Shown in pieces: positions 55,723 to 63,982 of a DNA stretch of 64,000 nucleotides. Position 1 is the first letter of the stretch; every line of letters starts with the position of its first letter. Source of the stretch: Nocardioides donggukensis (GTDB lineage Bacteria > Actinomycetota > Actinomycetes > Propionibacteriales > Nocardioidaceae). The notes below the pieces were generated by a model, which saw only the letters and a program-made list of their open reading frames with translations, made no database searches and was not told the origin of the DNA. A program made the translations under genes and the position numbers. The DNA is taken from the NCBI RefSeq assembly GCF_014842875.1, contig NZ_JACYXZ010000001.1:1116001-1180000 (forward strand), in the 5' to 3' direction.

Positions 55723-56676
55723 ATGCTCCCGAGACCGATGCAGCCGTGGCTCGATCCGTGCGCGTCCATCCCCGACGACCGCCCCTTCACCCGGGCGCAG
55801 GCACGGGCTGAGGGCGTCCATGGTCGTCAGCTCCTCGAGTGGACCCGGGCCGGGCTGCTCGCCCACCCGATCCACGGCGTCTACCACGCCCGCCAGCTCC
55901 CCGACAGCCTGGGACTGCGGCTGGCCGTGCTCCGCCTCGTCGTTCCCGAGGACGCCGTGGTCACCGACCGGACCGCCGCCTGGCTGCTCGGTGCACCGAT
56001 GGCGTTGGCGCCCGGCGACCACCTCGTCGTACCCCGCGTCTCCATGTTCCGACCGCCGGGGTATCGGCTGCGCAACGGACTGGCCGCCTCCGGCGAGCGC
56101 ATGCTCGACGACGACGAGATCACCGAGATCGACGGGATCCGGGTGACGACACCGCTTCGGACGGCCTGTGACCTGGGGCGCCTGCTGCACCGCGACCAGG
56201 CGATGGCCGGGCTCGACCAGATGCTGCGGGTGAGCCGGGTCGGCGTCGAGACCCTTGTCGCCTACAGCGGCCGGTTCCGGGGACGGCGGGGCATGCGGCA
56301 GCTGCGGTGCCTCGCACCCCTGGCCGACCCACGTGCGCAGTCACCCGGCGAGAGCATCCTGCGCTTGCGGTGGGTCGACTGCAGTGATCTGCCACGACCG
56401 ACACCGCAGCTCGCGGTCCCGGGACCTGGTGGCCTGGTGTACTTCCTGGACCTGGGTGTCGAAGGTCTGCGGTACGCCGCGGAGTACGACGGCGCCGAAT
56501 GGCACGGACCGGATCGGCGGGCACACGATCAGGAGCGTCGCCGCTACCTCGCCGAGCAGGAGGGATACCTCATCGACGTACTCCGGGCGGAGAACATCCA
56601 CGGCCCGCACCAGAATGCCGAACTGGTGCTTCGGGCCGGGATCGCGCGGGTTCGCAAGCTGGCAGCTCGCCGGTGA
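55723..56676 (+). CDS. AbiEi-like N-terminal / DUF559-type nuclease-fold protein
   Basis: The 317-residue protein has an N-terminal winged-helix-like part (FTRAQARAEGVHGRQLLEWT, GLLAHPIHGVYHARQ), as in AbiEi antitoxin-like domains, and a C-terminal part like the DUF559 (Vsr/PD-(D/E)XK) fold, with SPGESILRLRWVD, YFLDLGVEGLRYAAEYDGAE and a later AEQEGYLIDVLRAENI. The Glu, Asp and Glu residues fit a nuclease core. No partner toxin is adjacent. ATG 55723 is used, with ATG 55738 as an alternative. It sits alone between inverted copies of the 21-bp repeat. Confidence 0.75.
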   Translation: MLPRPMQPWLDPCASIPDDRPFTRAQARAEGVHGRQLLEWTRAGLLAHPIHGVYHARQLPDSLGLRLAVLRLVVPEDAVVTDRTAAWLLGAPMALAPGDHLVVPRVSMFRPPGYRLRNGLAASGERMLDDDEITEIDGIRVTTPLRTACDLGRLLHRDQAMAGLDQMLRVSRVGVETLVAYSGRFRGRRGMRQLRCLAPLADPRAQSPGESILRLRWVDCSDLPRPTPQLAVPGPGGLVYFLDLGVEGLRYAAEYDGAEWHGPDRRAHDQERRRYLAEQEGYLIDVLRAENIHGPHQNAELVLRAGIARVRKLAARR

Positions 56677-56679
56677 CCC

Positions 56680-56697
56680 GGACAGATGCGACGGGTC
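56680..56697 (-). repeat. Inverted single copy of the 18-base repeat
   Basis: GGACAGATGCGACGGGTC (three bases after the preceding stop) is the exact reverse complement of the unit at 55521. The DUF559-type gene is thus flanked by inverted copies. Confidence 0.9.
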
Positions 56698-56742
56698 GGT
56701 GGAATGAGGGTTGAGGTCGCGGAAACGGGGTAACGCCTTTCC

Positions 56743-57255
56743 GTGACTCAAGACACATCACACCTCTCGGGACGGGTCGGGCTCTTCCTGACCACCCTGC
56801 TCGGGCTCGCCGCCCTCATGGTGGCGCCGCTGACAGCGATCGCGCCGCCGGCCGAAGCAGCAGGGATCATCCTCACCACGAACGGAGACGGCACCGGCTA
56901 CGGCGAAGCCGGCGGCAGGATCACCTTCCCCTCGCGCTACAAGGTGAAGATCGTTGAGCCCTGGGCCAACGACTACTGCGGACCCCGCGGCGGGGACGGC
57001 CGCGGCGTCTACATGCGAGGCAAGGCGACCACCCGCAGCGGCACGGGCAAGTGGCGCAAGCACCGCCTCGGCCTCATCGCCTACGACAACAACGGCTGTG
57101 GCTCCACCCCGATGCGCTTCGACACGCGTCGCTGGACCAAGTCCTCGAAGATCGTGTACGTCGAGCTCTGGCTCTGCGAGGAGAACCACAGCGCCTCGGG
57201 CACCAAGTGCCTGCGCAGATCCAGCATCAAGACCTACCGCAACCCCCATCAGTGA
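56743..57255 (+). CDS. Secreted protein of unknown function, four-cysteine
   Basis: The 170-residue protein has a signal peptide (LFLTTLLGLAALMVAPLTAI, cleavage after PPAEAA) and a mature part of about 130 residues with four Cys residues at DYCGPRGG, NNGCGSTP, LWLCEEN and GTKCLRR, enough for two disulfides. It is Gly-, Arg- and Tyr-rich with no motif I recognise. GTG 56743 is preceded by TAACGC (56731-56736) at six bases. It lies 67 bases before a second secreted gene, possibly in one unit. Confidence 0.72.
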   Translation: MTQDTSHLSGRVGLFLTTLLGLAALMVAPLTAIAPPAEAAGIILTTNGDGTGYGEAGGRITFPSRYKVKIVEPWANDYCGPRGGDGRGVYMRGKATTRSGTGKWRKHRLGLIAYDNNGCGSTPMRFDTRRWTKSSKIVYVELWLCEENHSASGTKCLRRSSIKTYRNPHQ

Positions 57256-57322
57256 TCTGCGCCGCTGGCGCCGCGCAGCGTGCCGGTGGCGACCACCCGA
57301 ACCTCAGCAAGGAGATCCATCC

Positions 57323-58159
57323 GTGAAGACCTTTGTGCGCCGTGGCCTCGCCGCCTCGGCCTCCATCGCTGCCGTTGTCGCGCTCGCCGTGGCCACCCCG
57401 ACCAGCGCAGCCCCGACCGACACCAGCCAGCGCGCCGCCGAGGAAGCCTCCTCCGGGGCGACCCTGACCGGCAAGCAGCTCTCCCGCAAGGTGCTCGCGC
57501 TGCACCGCAAGGGCAAGACGGCCGTGCAGATCGATCGTGCCTTGGAGCCGTACGGCTTCTCGATCTCCCGGCCCGCGGCGTACGACGCCGAGCAACGCAC
57601 CGTCGCTGCCCGCTCGGGCGGCGGTGACATGACCGTCTCGGCGCCGTTCATCGTCCATGACGAGGGGTCGCGCTGGTACTGGATGGCCAACTACCGGTGG
57701 AACAACAGTGACTTCAGCAACGACCAGACGTACTCGTGCCGCTTCTACGACCGTTGCAAGCTGCCCGGGAAGGACGCGTACGGCCTGTACTTCGACCGCA
57801 GGCAGGACATTCGAGGCTACTGGGCATCGTTCGGCCACAAGAGCACGTCGCTGCCCGACGCGCGGCTGCTCTCGCCGTGGGAGCGCAACCGCTTCGGTGT
57901 GGTGTTCAAGAAGCAGGACATCGTCTACCGCCCCTCGTCGCCGGACGACCTGAACATGTACTACGGCAACATCACGGTGCAGGTCCACGGCCGTCCGTGC
58001 GGCTCGAGCACGGCGTGGACGAAGTACGCGCACACCTGGGGCAACAAGGGGATCCCGAGCGTCTCCATCAACGCCGGGTTCATGTCGTTCAGCTTCAGCG
58101 GTGACGGCAAGAAGTGGCAGAAAATCAGCCAGCCGGGGGCGAACCGCCGCCGCTGCTGA
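57323..58159 (+). CDS. Secreted protein of unknown function, aromatic-rich
   Basis: The 278-residue protein starts at GTG 57323 after CAAGGAGAT (57308-57316). A signal peptide is clear (SASIAAVVALAVATPTSAAP). A helical propeptide-like part (about 40-110, with LSRKVLALHRKGKTAVQIDR) precedes a region rich in Trp, Tyr and Phe (SRWYWMANYRWNNSDFSND). Four Cys residues (YSCRFYDRCKLPG, RPCGSS and the C-terminal Cys) could pair. I recognise no enzyme family. A strong terminator follows. Confidence 0.72.
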   Translation: MKTFVRRGLAASASIAAVVALAVATPTSAAPTDTSQRAAEEASSGATLTGKQLSRKVLALHRKGKTAVQIDRALEPYGFSISRPAAYDAEQRTVAARSGGGDMTVSAPFIVHDEGSRWYWMANYRWNNSDFSNDQTYSCRFYDRCKLPGKDAYGLYFDRRQDIRGYWASFGHKSTSLPDARLLSPWERNRFGVVFKKQDIVYRPSSPDDLNMYYGNITVQVHGRPCGSSTAWTKYAHTWGNKGIPSVSINAGFMSFSFSGDGKKWQKISQPGANRRRC

Positions 58160-58172
58160 GCCCTGTTCATAC

Positions 58173-58210
58173 ACGGCGTGAGTCCCCGGTCATCTGGGGG
58201 CTCACGCCGT
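58173..58210 (+). terminator. Terminator after the second secreted gene
   Basis: ACGGCGTGAGTCCCC (58173-58187), loop GGTCATCT, and GGGGGCTCACGCCGT (58196-58210) form a 15-bp stem with one U-G pair, followed by CCTCTTT. Confidence 0.85.
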
Positions 58211-58233
58211 CCTCTTTAGGTTCGAGCCAGTGC

Positions 58234-58310
58234 GGATGCGACGGGTCGCGGTGCGGATGCGACGGGTCGCGGTGCGGATGCGACGGGTCGCGGGACGGAT
58301 GCGACGGGTC
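58234..58310 (-). repeat. Array of four inverted 21-bp repeats
   Basis: GGATGCGACGGGTC occurs at 58234, 58255, 58276 and 58297, exactly 21 bases apart. In reverse complement the unit is GACCCGTCGCATCCGCACCG plus C, closely related to the array at 55521. It lies between the terminator and the stop of the MFS gene. Confidence 0.9.
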
Positions 58311-58316
58311 GGCGGA

Positions 58317-59528
58317 TCAGGGGAGTTGGTCCTCGAGGAAGGCGGGGCGGGCGGCGTAGCGACCGAGGGCGAGCTGCGGGACCGAGAGCGCGGTCAGCAG
58401 CAGCAACGGCCAGGTCCAGCCGCCGGTGTGCTCGTAGATCGTGCCCACGGCGAACGGGCCGAGCGCGGCCAGCAGGTAGCCCACGGACTGGGTGAACCCG
58501 GACAGCGCCGCGGTGCCGGCGGGGGTCCGGGAGCGCAGCCCGATCAGGGTCAGGATCAGCGGGAACGTGGTGGCCCCGACGCCCACGAGCACCGCTGACA
58601 GCACCGCCAGGTCGTACGGCGCCACCAGCAGGCCGAGGTAGCCCACCGGGTAGCAGGCGATCACCACGGTGAGCAGCATGCGCTGGTCCTCGCGCCGGGC
58701 CGCCGCGGCCGGGAGCCAGAGCGACAACGGGATGCCCACCGCGGCGATGACGCCCACCAGCAGCCCGGCCTGCGTGGGGGAGTAGCCGCTGTCGCGCCAC
58801 AGCTGGGCGAACCAGCCGAACGCGACGTAGGCCTGCAGCGACTGCAGGCCGAAGAACAGCGCCATGACGACGCCGATCCGGGTCCGGGCGACCTCGAGGA
58901 GGCCGATGCCGCGCGGCCGGTCACCCGTGTGCAGGTCGTGGGCGACCAGCCGCAGCCAGGGGAGCGCCGAGACCAGGGCGAGCACCGCCCACGAGCCCAG
59001 CCCCCAGCGCCAGCCGTCCGGTCCGCCGATCGAGGTCGCGATCGGGACGGTCAGCATCAGCGACGCCGTCAGGCCGATCGCAAGCGCGGTGACGTAGAGC
59101 GAGGTGACCCGACCGATCCGGTCCGGGAAGTGCAGCTTGACCAGCGAGGGCAGCAGCACGTTCGCGGTGGCCATCCCGGCCAGCGCCAGCATCGACAGCG
59201 CGAGGAACGGCGGCGAGCCGTCGACCAGGGACCGACCCCCGAGGCCGAGCACGACGCACAGGAGCGCCCCGAGCGTCACCCGGTGCACGCCCAGGGTGCG
59301 GGCCAGCCAGGTCGCCAGCGCGCCGACCACGGCGAACGCGAGCACCGGCAGCGACGTCAGCAGGCCCGCCGTCGGACCGGACATCGACAGCCCGGCCCGG
59401 ACCTCCGCCAGGACCGGGCCGACGCTGACGGCGGCCGGTCGCAGGTTGAGCGCGAGCAGGACCAGCCCGACCAGGATTCCCCACCGGGCGACCGTGCGGC
59501 CGCCCGGGGGAGCGGTGTGATCGCTCAG
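58317..59528 (-). CDS. MFS transporter, CynX/NimT-type
   Basis: The 403-residue protein has about 12 hydrophobic helices, with LVGLVLLALNLRPAAVSVGP at the start and GTAALSGFTQSVGYLLAALG near the end, typical of the CynX/NimT (cyanate, nitroimidazole) MFS group. No ATG, GTG or TTG in frame precedes the conserved first helix. The only suitable codon is CTG 59528, whose sequence CTGA overlaps the qcrB stop, giving MSDHTAPPGG. Translation coupled to qcrB from CTG is the most reasonable start. The substrate is unknown. Confidence 0.85.
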   Translation of the reverse strand: MSDHTAPPGGRTVARWGILVGLVLLALNLRPAAVSVGPVLAEVRAGLSMSGPTAGLLTSLPVLAFAVVGALATWLARTLGVHRVTLGALLCVVLGLGGRSLVDGSPPFLALSMLALAGMATANVLLPSLVKLHFPDRIGRVTSLYVTALAIGLTASLMLTVPIATSIGGPDGWRWGLGSWAVLALVSALPWLRLVAHDLHTGDRPRGIGLLEVARTRIGVVMALFFGLQSLQAYVAFGWFAQLWRDSGYSPTQAGLLVGVIAAVGIPLSLWLPAAAARREDQRMLLTVVIACYPVGYLGLLVAPYDLAVLSAVLVGVGATTFPLILTLIGLRSRTPAGTAALSGFTQSVGYLLAALGPFAVGTIYEHTGGWTWPLLLLTALSVPQLALGRYAARPAFLEDQLP

Positions 59529-61267
59529 TGGCTGCGGAGCTCCTCGCCCTCGACCGGGTGCCGGCCGTCGAACTGGTGACCGTCGGCGGAGTGGTCCAGG
59601 CCCGCCTCGATCTCGTGCGCGTGCTCGTCCTCGGCGTGGTGGTGGCCCTCGTCGAGCTCCTGGGCGGTCGGCTTCTGCACGTTGTGCCCGTACATCGCCT
59701 GCGAGAGTCGAGCACGCACCGCCGCGATCCGGCCGCCGGAGGCCGGCACGCCGTTCTCGTCGACGCCGGCCTCGACCTCGTGGACGGTGTCGCGGTCCCG
59801 CGCGGTGAGCGTGTACGCCGCCTCCGGCGAGATCGGCAGGTGACGCTCGGTGTAGCCGCCCTCCGCGGACCGCATGATGATCCCGGTCTCGTAGCCGTGC
59901 AGCAGCGTCTCGTTGTCCTGCCGCTGCAGCGAGATGCACCAGCGGCGGGTGAGCATGAACACCAGGATCGGGACCACGAACACCGCACCACGCATGAAGT
60001 AGGTGATGTGGTTCAGGTTCAGGTGGAAGATCACCGCGAGGATGTCGTTGCCGCCGGCCGCCCAGAGCAGACCGTAGAGCGTGATCATCGCCGCCAGGAA
60101 CGCGGTCCGGGTCGGGGCGTTGCGCGGGCGCTGGAGCAGGTGGTGCTCACGCTTGTCGCCGGTCACCCAGGCCTCGAGGAACGGCCAGGCCAGCACCATC
60201 GCGAGCAGGATGATCGGCATCAGCTGGCCGGGGATGAAGACGTTCCAGGACAGGGTGACCCCGAAGATGCTGGTCTCCCAGCCGGGCATGATCCGCAGCA
60301 GGCCCTCGGCGATGCCCATGTACCAGTCCGGTTGGGAGCCGGCCGTCACCTGGGAGGGGTTGTAGGGCCCGTACTTCCACACCGGGTTGATGGACATCAG
60401 GCCGCCCATGAGAGCGGTGACGCCGAAGGTGATGAAGAAGAAGCCACCGGCCTTGGCGGCGTACACGGGGAGCATCGGGAAGCCGACGACGTTCTCCTCG
60501 GTGCGACCGGGCCCGGGCCACTGCGTGTGCTTGTGGTAGACGAGCAGCAGCATGTGGGCGGCGATCAGCGCCAGGATCAGCCCCGGGATCAGCAGGATGT
60601 GCGCCATGTAGAGCCGCGGGATGATGTCGTCGCCGGGGAACTCCCCGCCGAACATGAAGAACGACATGTACGTGCCGAGCACCGGGGTGGCCTTGACCAG
60701 CCCGTCGGCGATCCGCAGCCCGGTGCCGGAGAGCAGGTCGTCCGGGAGCGAGTAGCCGGCGAAGCCCTCGATGATGCCGAGCAGGATCAGCAGCCCGCCG
60801 ATGATCCAGTTCAGCTCACGCGGCTTGCGGAAGGCGCCGGTCAGGAAGACCCGCATCATGTGCACGAGCATCGCGGCGATGAACAGCATCGCCGACCAGT
60901 GGTGCATCTGCCGCATCAGCAGGCCGCCACGGACGTCGAAGGAGATGTCCAGCGTGGAGGCGTACGCCTCGGACATGTGCAGGCCGCGGAGCTGGGCGTA
61001 GGAGCCCATGTACTCGACCTCGCCCATCGACGGCTTGAACCAGAAGGTGAGGAACACGCCGGTGATGAGCAGGATCACGAAGCTCCACAGCGCGATCTCG
61101 CCGAGCATGAACGACCAGTGGTCGGGGAAGATCTTGCGCAGGTTCTTCTTGGCCGCGGTGGCCAGCCCGAGGCGGTCGTCCGCCCAGGTGACGGCCGAGG
61201 CGCCCCTGGTCGGCTTCTTGGTGACCGCGGCGTTGGGGCCGTTGGTCTTGGCGACGCTCTCGCTCAT
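59525..61267 (-). CDS. qcrB: Cytochrome bc1 (bcc) complex subunit b
   Basis: QcrB holds the two b haems and oxidises menaquinol. The 580-residue protein has helix pairs with QMHHWSAMLFIAAMLVHMMR and AHILLIPGLILALIAAHMLL (haem His residues), GYSLPDDLLSGTG, and QPDWYMGIAEGLLRIMPGWE. The C-terminal tail is polar, with a His-rich segment GHHHAEDEHAHEIEAG. ATG 61267 lies three bases after the qcrA stop. It is transcribed as part of ctaE-qcrC-qcrA-qcrB. Confidence 0.97.
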   Translation of the reverse strand: MSESVAKTNGPNAAVTKKPTRGASAVTWADDRLGLATAAKKNLRKIFPDHWSFMLGEIALWSFVILLITGVFLTFWFKPSMGEVEYMGSYAQLRGLHMSEAYASTLDISFDVRGGLLMRQMHHWSAMLFIAAMLVHMMRVFLTGAFRKPRELNWIIGGLLILLGIIEGFAGYSLPDDLLSGTGLRIADGLVKATPVLGTYMSFFMFGGEFPGDDIIPRLYMAHILLIPGLILALIAAHMLLLVYHKHTQWPGPGRTEENVVGFPMLPVYAAKAGGFFFITFGVTALMGGLMSINPVWKYGPYNPSQVTAGSQPDWYMGIAEGLLRIMPGWETSIFGVTLSWNVFIPGQLMPIILLAMVLAWPFLEAWVTGDKREHHLLQRPRNAPTRTAFLAAMITLYGLLWAAGGNDILAVIFHLNLNHITYFMRGAVFVVPILVFMLTRRWCISLQRQDNETLLHGYETGIIMRSAEGGYTERHLPISPEAAYTLTARDRDTVHEVEAGVDENGVPASGGRIAAVRARLSQAMYGHNVQKPTAQELDEGHHHAEDEHAHEIEAGLDHSADGHQFDGRHPVEGEELRSH

Positions 61268-61269
61268 GT

Positions 61270-62361
61270 TCAGCCACGCTCCCAGTAGCTCGGGCCCACG
61301 GGTTCACGGAAGTCGCTGACGGCGACCAGGTAGCCGTCCGGGCCCACCTCGATCGGCAGCTGGGGCAGCGCCCGGGCGGCCGGCCCGAACACCACGCGGC
61401 CCTTGTCGGCCAGGTCGAACGTCGACTGGTGGCACGGGCAGAGCAGGTGGTGGGTCTGCTGCTCCCAGAGGGAGATCGGGCAGCCCACGTGCGTGCAGAT
61501 CTTGGAGTAGCAGACGATGCCCTCGACGCCCCAGTTGGAGGTCTCCTCGGTCACGTCCTCCGGCTCCATGCGGACGACGATCACGGCGGCCTTGCCCTTC
61601 TCCGCCAGCAACTCGACGCCCTCGAGGTACTCGATGCCCTCGCGCTCGCCGTCGTACGGCTCGACCAGGCCCTCGGGCTCGGCGTTCACGAGCCCGCCGA
61701 TCTCCAGGTCCGAGGGGCGCAGCGGACGGCCGGTGACGTCGTTGACGATCCGGGCGCCGGGCGTCCAGAAGGTCTTCTCGAGCGTGTTCTTGATGTCGGG
61801 CAGCGGACCGAGGTCGCGCAGCGCGACGATGGCCGGCAGCCCGAGCATCGCCAGCGAGCCGAGCAGCGTGTTGCGGATCAGCGGCCGCCGGGCCAGCCCG
61901 GACTCCTCGAGGCCCTGCGACAGCGCGGCGAGGGTCTCGGAGCGGTCCTCGGGGGAGGAGGCGACCGGGTGCCGCGGCTCGGAGAGCTCGACGTCGGCCA
62001 TGAGCTTGCGGGCCCACTGGATGACGCCGATGCCGATGCACAGCAGGGCCAGGCCCAGCGACAGGCCGAGGGTCAGGTTGGACGCGCCGATCCGGCCGAA
62101 GGTGTCGGGCGACTCGCCGACCTCGAAGCTGAAGTAGGCGACGCAAAACAGCACCGCGGAGATCATCGAGATCACGAAGAACGTGGCGACCTGACGCTCG
62201 GCCCGCTTGGCGGCTGCCTCGTCCACGTCGGTCGGCCGGGGGAGGTGCCGCTCCATGCCCGGGTTCGCGATGGGCTCCTCGACCCGGGCGGGGGCGTGCC
62301 CGCCCGGGTGCGCCCCGTCGGTGTGGCCGGTGGCCGGGAGGTTGTCCTGGTGGTCACTCAC
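61270..62361 (-). CDS. qcrA: Rieske iron-sulfur subunit of the bcc complex
   Basis: QcrA carries the [2Fe-2S] Rieske cluster. The 363-residue protein is the long actinobacterial form, with three N-terminal helices (VATFFVISMISAVLFCVAYF; LTLGLSLGLALLCIGIGVIQ; LLGSLAMLGLPAIVALRDLG) and a C-terminal Rieske domain with ICTHVGCP and CPCHQSTF. GTG 62361 overlaps the qcrC stop (GTGA). Confidence 0.96.
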   Translation of the reverse strand: MSDHQDNLPATGHTDGAHPGGHAPARVEEPIANPGMERHLPRPTDVDEAAAKRAERQVATFFVISMISAVLFCVAYFSFEVGESPDTFGRIGASNLTLGLSLGLALLCIGIGVIQWARKLMADVELSEPRHPVASSPEDRSETLAALSQGLEESGLARRPLIRNTLLGSLAMLGLPAIVALRDLGPLPDIKNTLEKTFWTPGARIVNDVTGRPLRPSDLEIGGLVNAEPEGLVEPYDGEREGIEYLEGVELLAEKGKAAVIVVRMEPEDVTEETSNWGVEGIVCYSKICTHVGCPISLWEQQTHHLLCPCHQSTFDLADKGRVVFGPAARALPQLPIEVGPDGYLVAVSDFREPVGPSYWERG

Positions 62362-63242
62362 GCCGAGGTCTCCTGCCTCTTCGAACGGGCGCTGTGGGCG
62401 GCGATCCAGTAGGCGAAGCCCACGAGTGAGCCTATGCCGACCAGCCAAGCGAACATGCCCTCGCTGACCGGGCCGAGCCCGCCCATCTCGAAGCCGCCGT
62501 AGTCGGGGTTCTCCTTGGTGGACTCCAGGAACGCGATGATCGAGGCCTTGTCCTCGGGCCCGAGGACCGAGTCGGCGAAGACCGGCATCTGCTGGGGCCC
62601 GGTGATCATGGCCTCGTAGATGTGCTTCTCGGTGCTGTCGCGCAGCGGCAGGGCCACCTTGCCCTGCGGCATGGCGCCGCCGGAGCCCTCGAAGTTGTGG
62701 CAGGCCGAGCAGTTGGTCAGGAACAGCTGGCCGCCGTTGACGACCGCCTCGCGGCGCTCGTCCTCGGACAGCCCGTCGAGGGTGTACTCGGACTCCTCCG
62801 GGATCGCCGGCCCGGGGCCCAGGGAGGCGACGTACGCCGCCAGGGCCTCGGTCTCCTCGTCGGTGTAGGCCTTCTTCTTGACCGCGGCCTGCTGGCCGGG
62901 CTGCTGCATCGGCATCCGGCCGGTGCCGACCTGGAAGTCGACCGAGGCGGCGCCCACGCCGACCAGCGAGGGGCCGAGCTGGCCGTTGTCGGAGCGGACG
63001 CCCTCACCGTTCTGGCCGTGGCAGAAGGAGCACCCGACGAGGAAGAGCTCGCGGCCCTCCTGGATCAGCTGCTCGTCGGCCTGCGCGGTGGTCCGGCTGG
63101 CGTTGGCCGGCGAGAAGGCGGCGTACATGGTGCCGGTCAGCACGAGGCCGAGCAGCAGCACCAGCAACCCGGCGACCGGGCCCCGGCGACGGCGGGAGAT
63201 GCGGCCGGCCAGGCCGTTGACGGAGCGGTTCAGGAGACGCAA
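62358..63242 (-). CDS. qcrC: Di-haem cytochrome c subunit of the bcc complex
   Basis: QcrC is the membrane-anchored di-haem cytochrome c that passes electrons directly to CtaC. The 294-residue protein has an N-terminal helix (GLLVLLLGLVLTGTMYAAF), two CxxCH haem sites (CSFCHGQ and CSACHNF), and a C-terminal anchor (FAWLVGIGSLVGFAYWIAA). The start is TTG 63242 behind a GAGG motif 12 bases upstream; no ATG or GTG fits. It follows ctaE by 25 bases. Confidence 0.95.
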   Translation of the reverse strand: MRLLNRSVNGLAGRISRRRRGPVAGLLVLLLGLVLTGTMYAAFSPANASRTTAQADEQLIQEGRELFLVGCSFCHGQNGEGVRSDNGQLGPSLVGVGAASVDFQVGTGRMPMQQPGQQAAVKKKAYTDEETEALAAYVASLGPGPAIPEESEYTLDGLSEDERREAVVNGGQLFLTNCSACHNFEGSGGAMPQGKVALPLRDSTEKHIYEAMITGPQQMPVFADSVLGPEDKASIIAFLESTKENPDYGGFEMGGLGPVSEGMFAWLVGIGSLVGFAYWIAAHSARSKRQETSA

Positions 63243-63267
63243 CGTGTTCAGTCCTCGGTCTCGGGGG

Positions 63268-63906
63268 TCACTTGATCAGGTAGATGGTCGCGAAGAGGCC
63301 GATCCAGACCACGTCGACGAAGTGCCAGTAGTACGACACGACGATGGCACTGACCGCCTGCTCGTGGGTGAAGCGACGGGCCAGATAGGTGCGTCCCAGG
63401 ACGAACAGGAACGCGATCAGGCCGCCGGTCACGTGGATCCCGTGGAAGCCGGTGGTCAGGTAGAAGACCGTGCCGTAGGCGTTGGCGGGGATCGTGAGGC
63501 CCTCGGCGATCAGCTCGGCGTACTCGAGTGCCTGTCCGCCGATGAACACCGCACCCATGACGTAGGTGAGGATGAACCACTCGCGCAGGCCCCAGCCCTT
63601 GATCTTCAGCACCGAGCCGCTGCGGCTCACCTGGCCGCGCTCCGCGGCGAAGACGCCGAGCTGGCAGGTCACCGAGGACAGGACCAGGATCGTGGTGTTG
63701 ACCGACGCGAACGGGATGTTGAGCAGCCCGGTCTCGCTCGCCCACAGCTCCGTGCTCTGCGCACGGATCGTGAAGTAGGCGGCGAACAGCGCCGCGAAGA
63801 ACATCAGCTCGCTGGCCAGCCAGATGATGGTGCCCACGCTGACCATGCTGGGACGGTCGTGATGCCCGTGCAGACGGGACGCCGGAATCGCAGTTGCAGT
63901 CGCCAC
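63268..63906 (-). CDS. ctaE: Cytochrome c oxidase subunit III
   Basis: Subunit III is a membrane stabiliser of the oxidase. The 212-residue protein has [20 protein letters not shown], helices such as [20 protein letters not shown], and the family C-terminus [23 protein letters not shown] 63906 is preferred because CATAAT (63919-63914, minus) lies seven bases before it. The in-frame ATG 63915 and GTG 63930 overlap or precede that box. It heads the ctaE-qcrC-qcrA-qcrB operon. Confidence 0.95.
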   Translation of the reverse strand: MATATAIPASRLHGHHDRPSMVSVGTIIWLASELMFFAALFAAYFTIRAQSTELWASETGLLNIPFASVNTTILVLSSVTCQLGVFAAERGQVSRSGSVLKIKGWGLREWFILTYVMGAVFIGGQALEYAELIAEGLTIPANAYGTVFYLTTGFHGIHVTGGLIAFLFVLGRTYLARRFTHEQAVSAIVVSYYWHFVDVVWIGLFATIYLIK

Positions 63907-63913
63907 GAGCGCC

Positions 63914-63975
63914 ATTATGTCCGCACCCACCCCCCGAGGGCGACCCGACCCCCGGTAGTGCCGACGTCATAAACT
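63914..63975. promoter_or_regulatory. Divergent leaderless promoters at the right edge
   Basis: Minus strand CATAAT (63919-63914) serves ctaE GTG 63906. Plus strand TAAACT (63970-63975) lies seven bases before GTG 63983. Confidence 0.5.
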
Positions 63976-63982
63976 TCACACC

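Noticed and set aside
52543-56190. A 1215-codon open frame on the minus strand across ctaF, the sulfotransferase and the L,D-transpeptidase
   Set aside because: Same reason: antisense to four solid genes and of low-complexity composition.
55723-56676. A complete AbiE-type toxin-antitoxin pair
   Set aside because: Only the AbiEi-like N-terminal part is visible; no AbiEii-type nucleotidyltransferase lies beside it.
55521-58310. The 21-bp arrays as a CRISPR
   Set aside because: Units follow each other with no unique spacers of 30 or more bases, and there are no cas genes.
59529-59939. A start for the MFS transporter deep inside qcrB
   Set aside because: It would add a 137-residue Arg-rich antifamily extension over a conserved gene; the CTG overlap is simpler.
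63907-63930. Earlier ATG 63915 or GTG 63930 for ctaE
   Set aside because: These overlap or precede the CATAAT box; the GTG at 63906 gives the usual [10 protein letters not shown] start.
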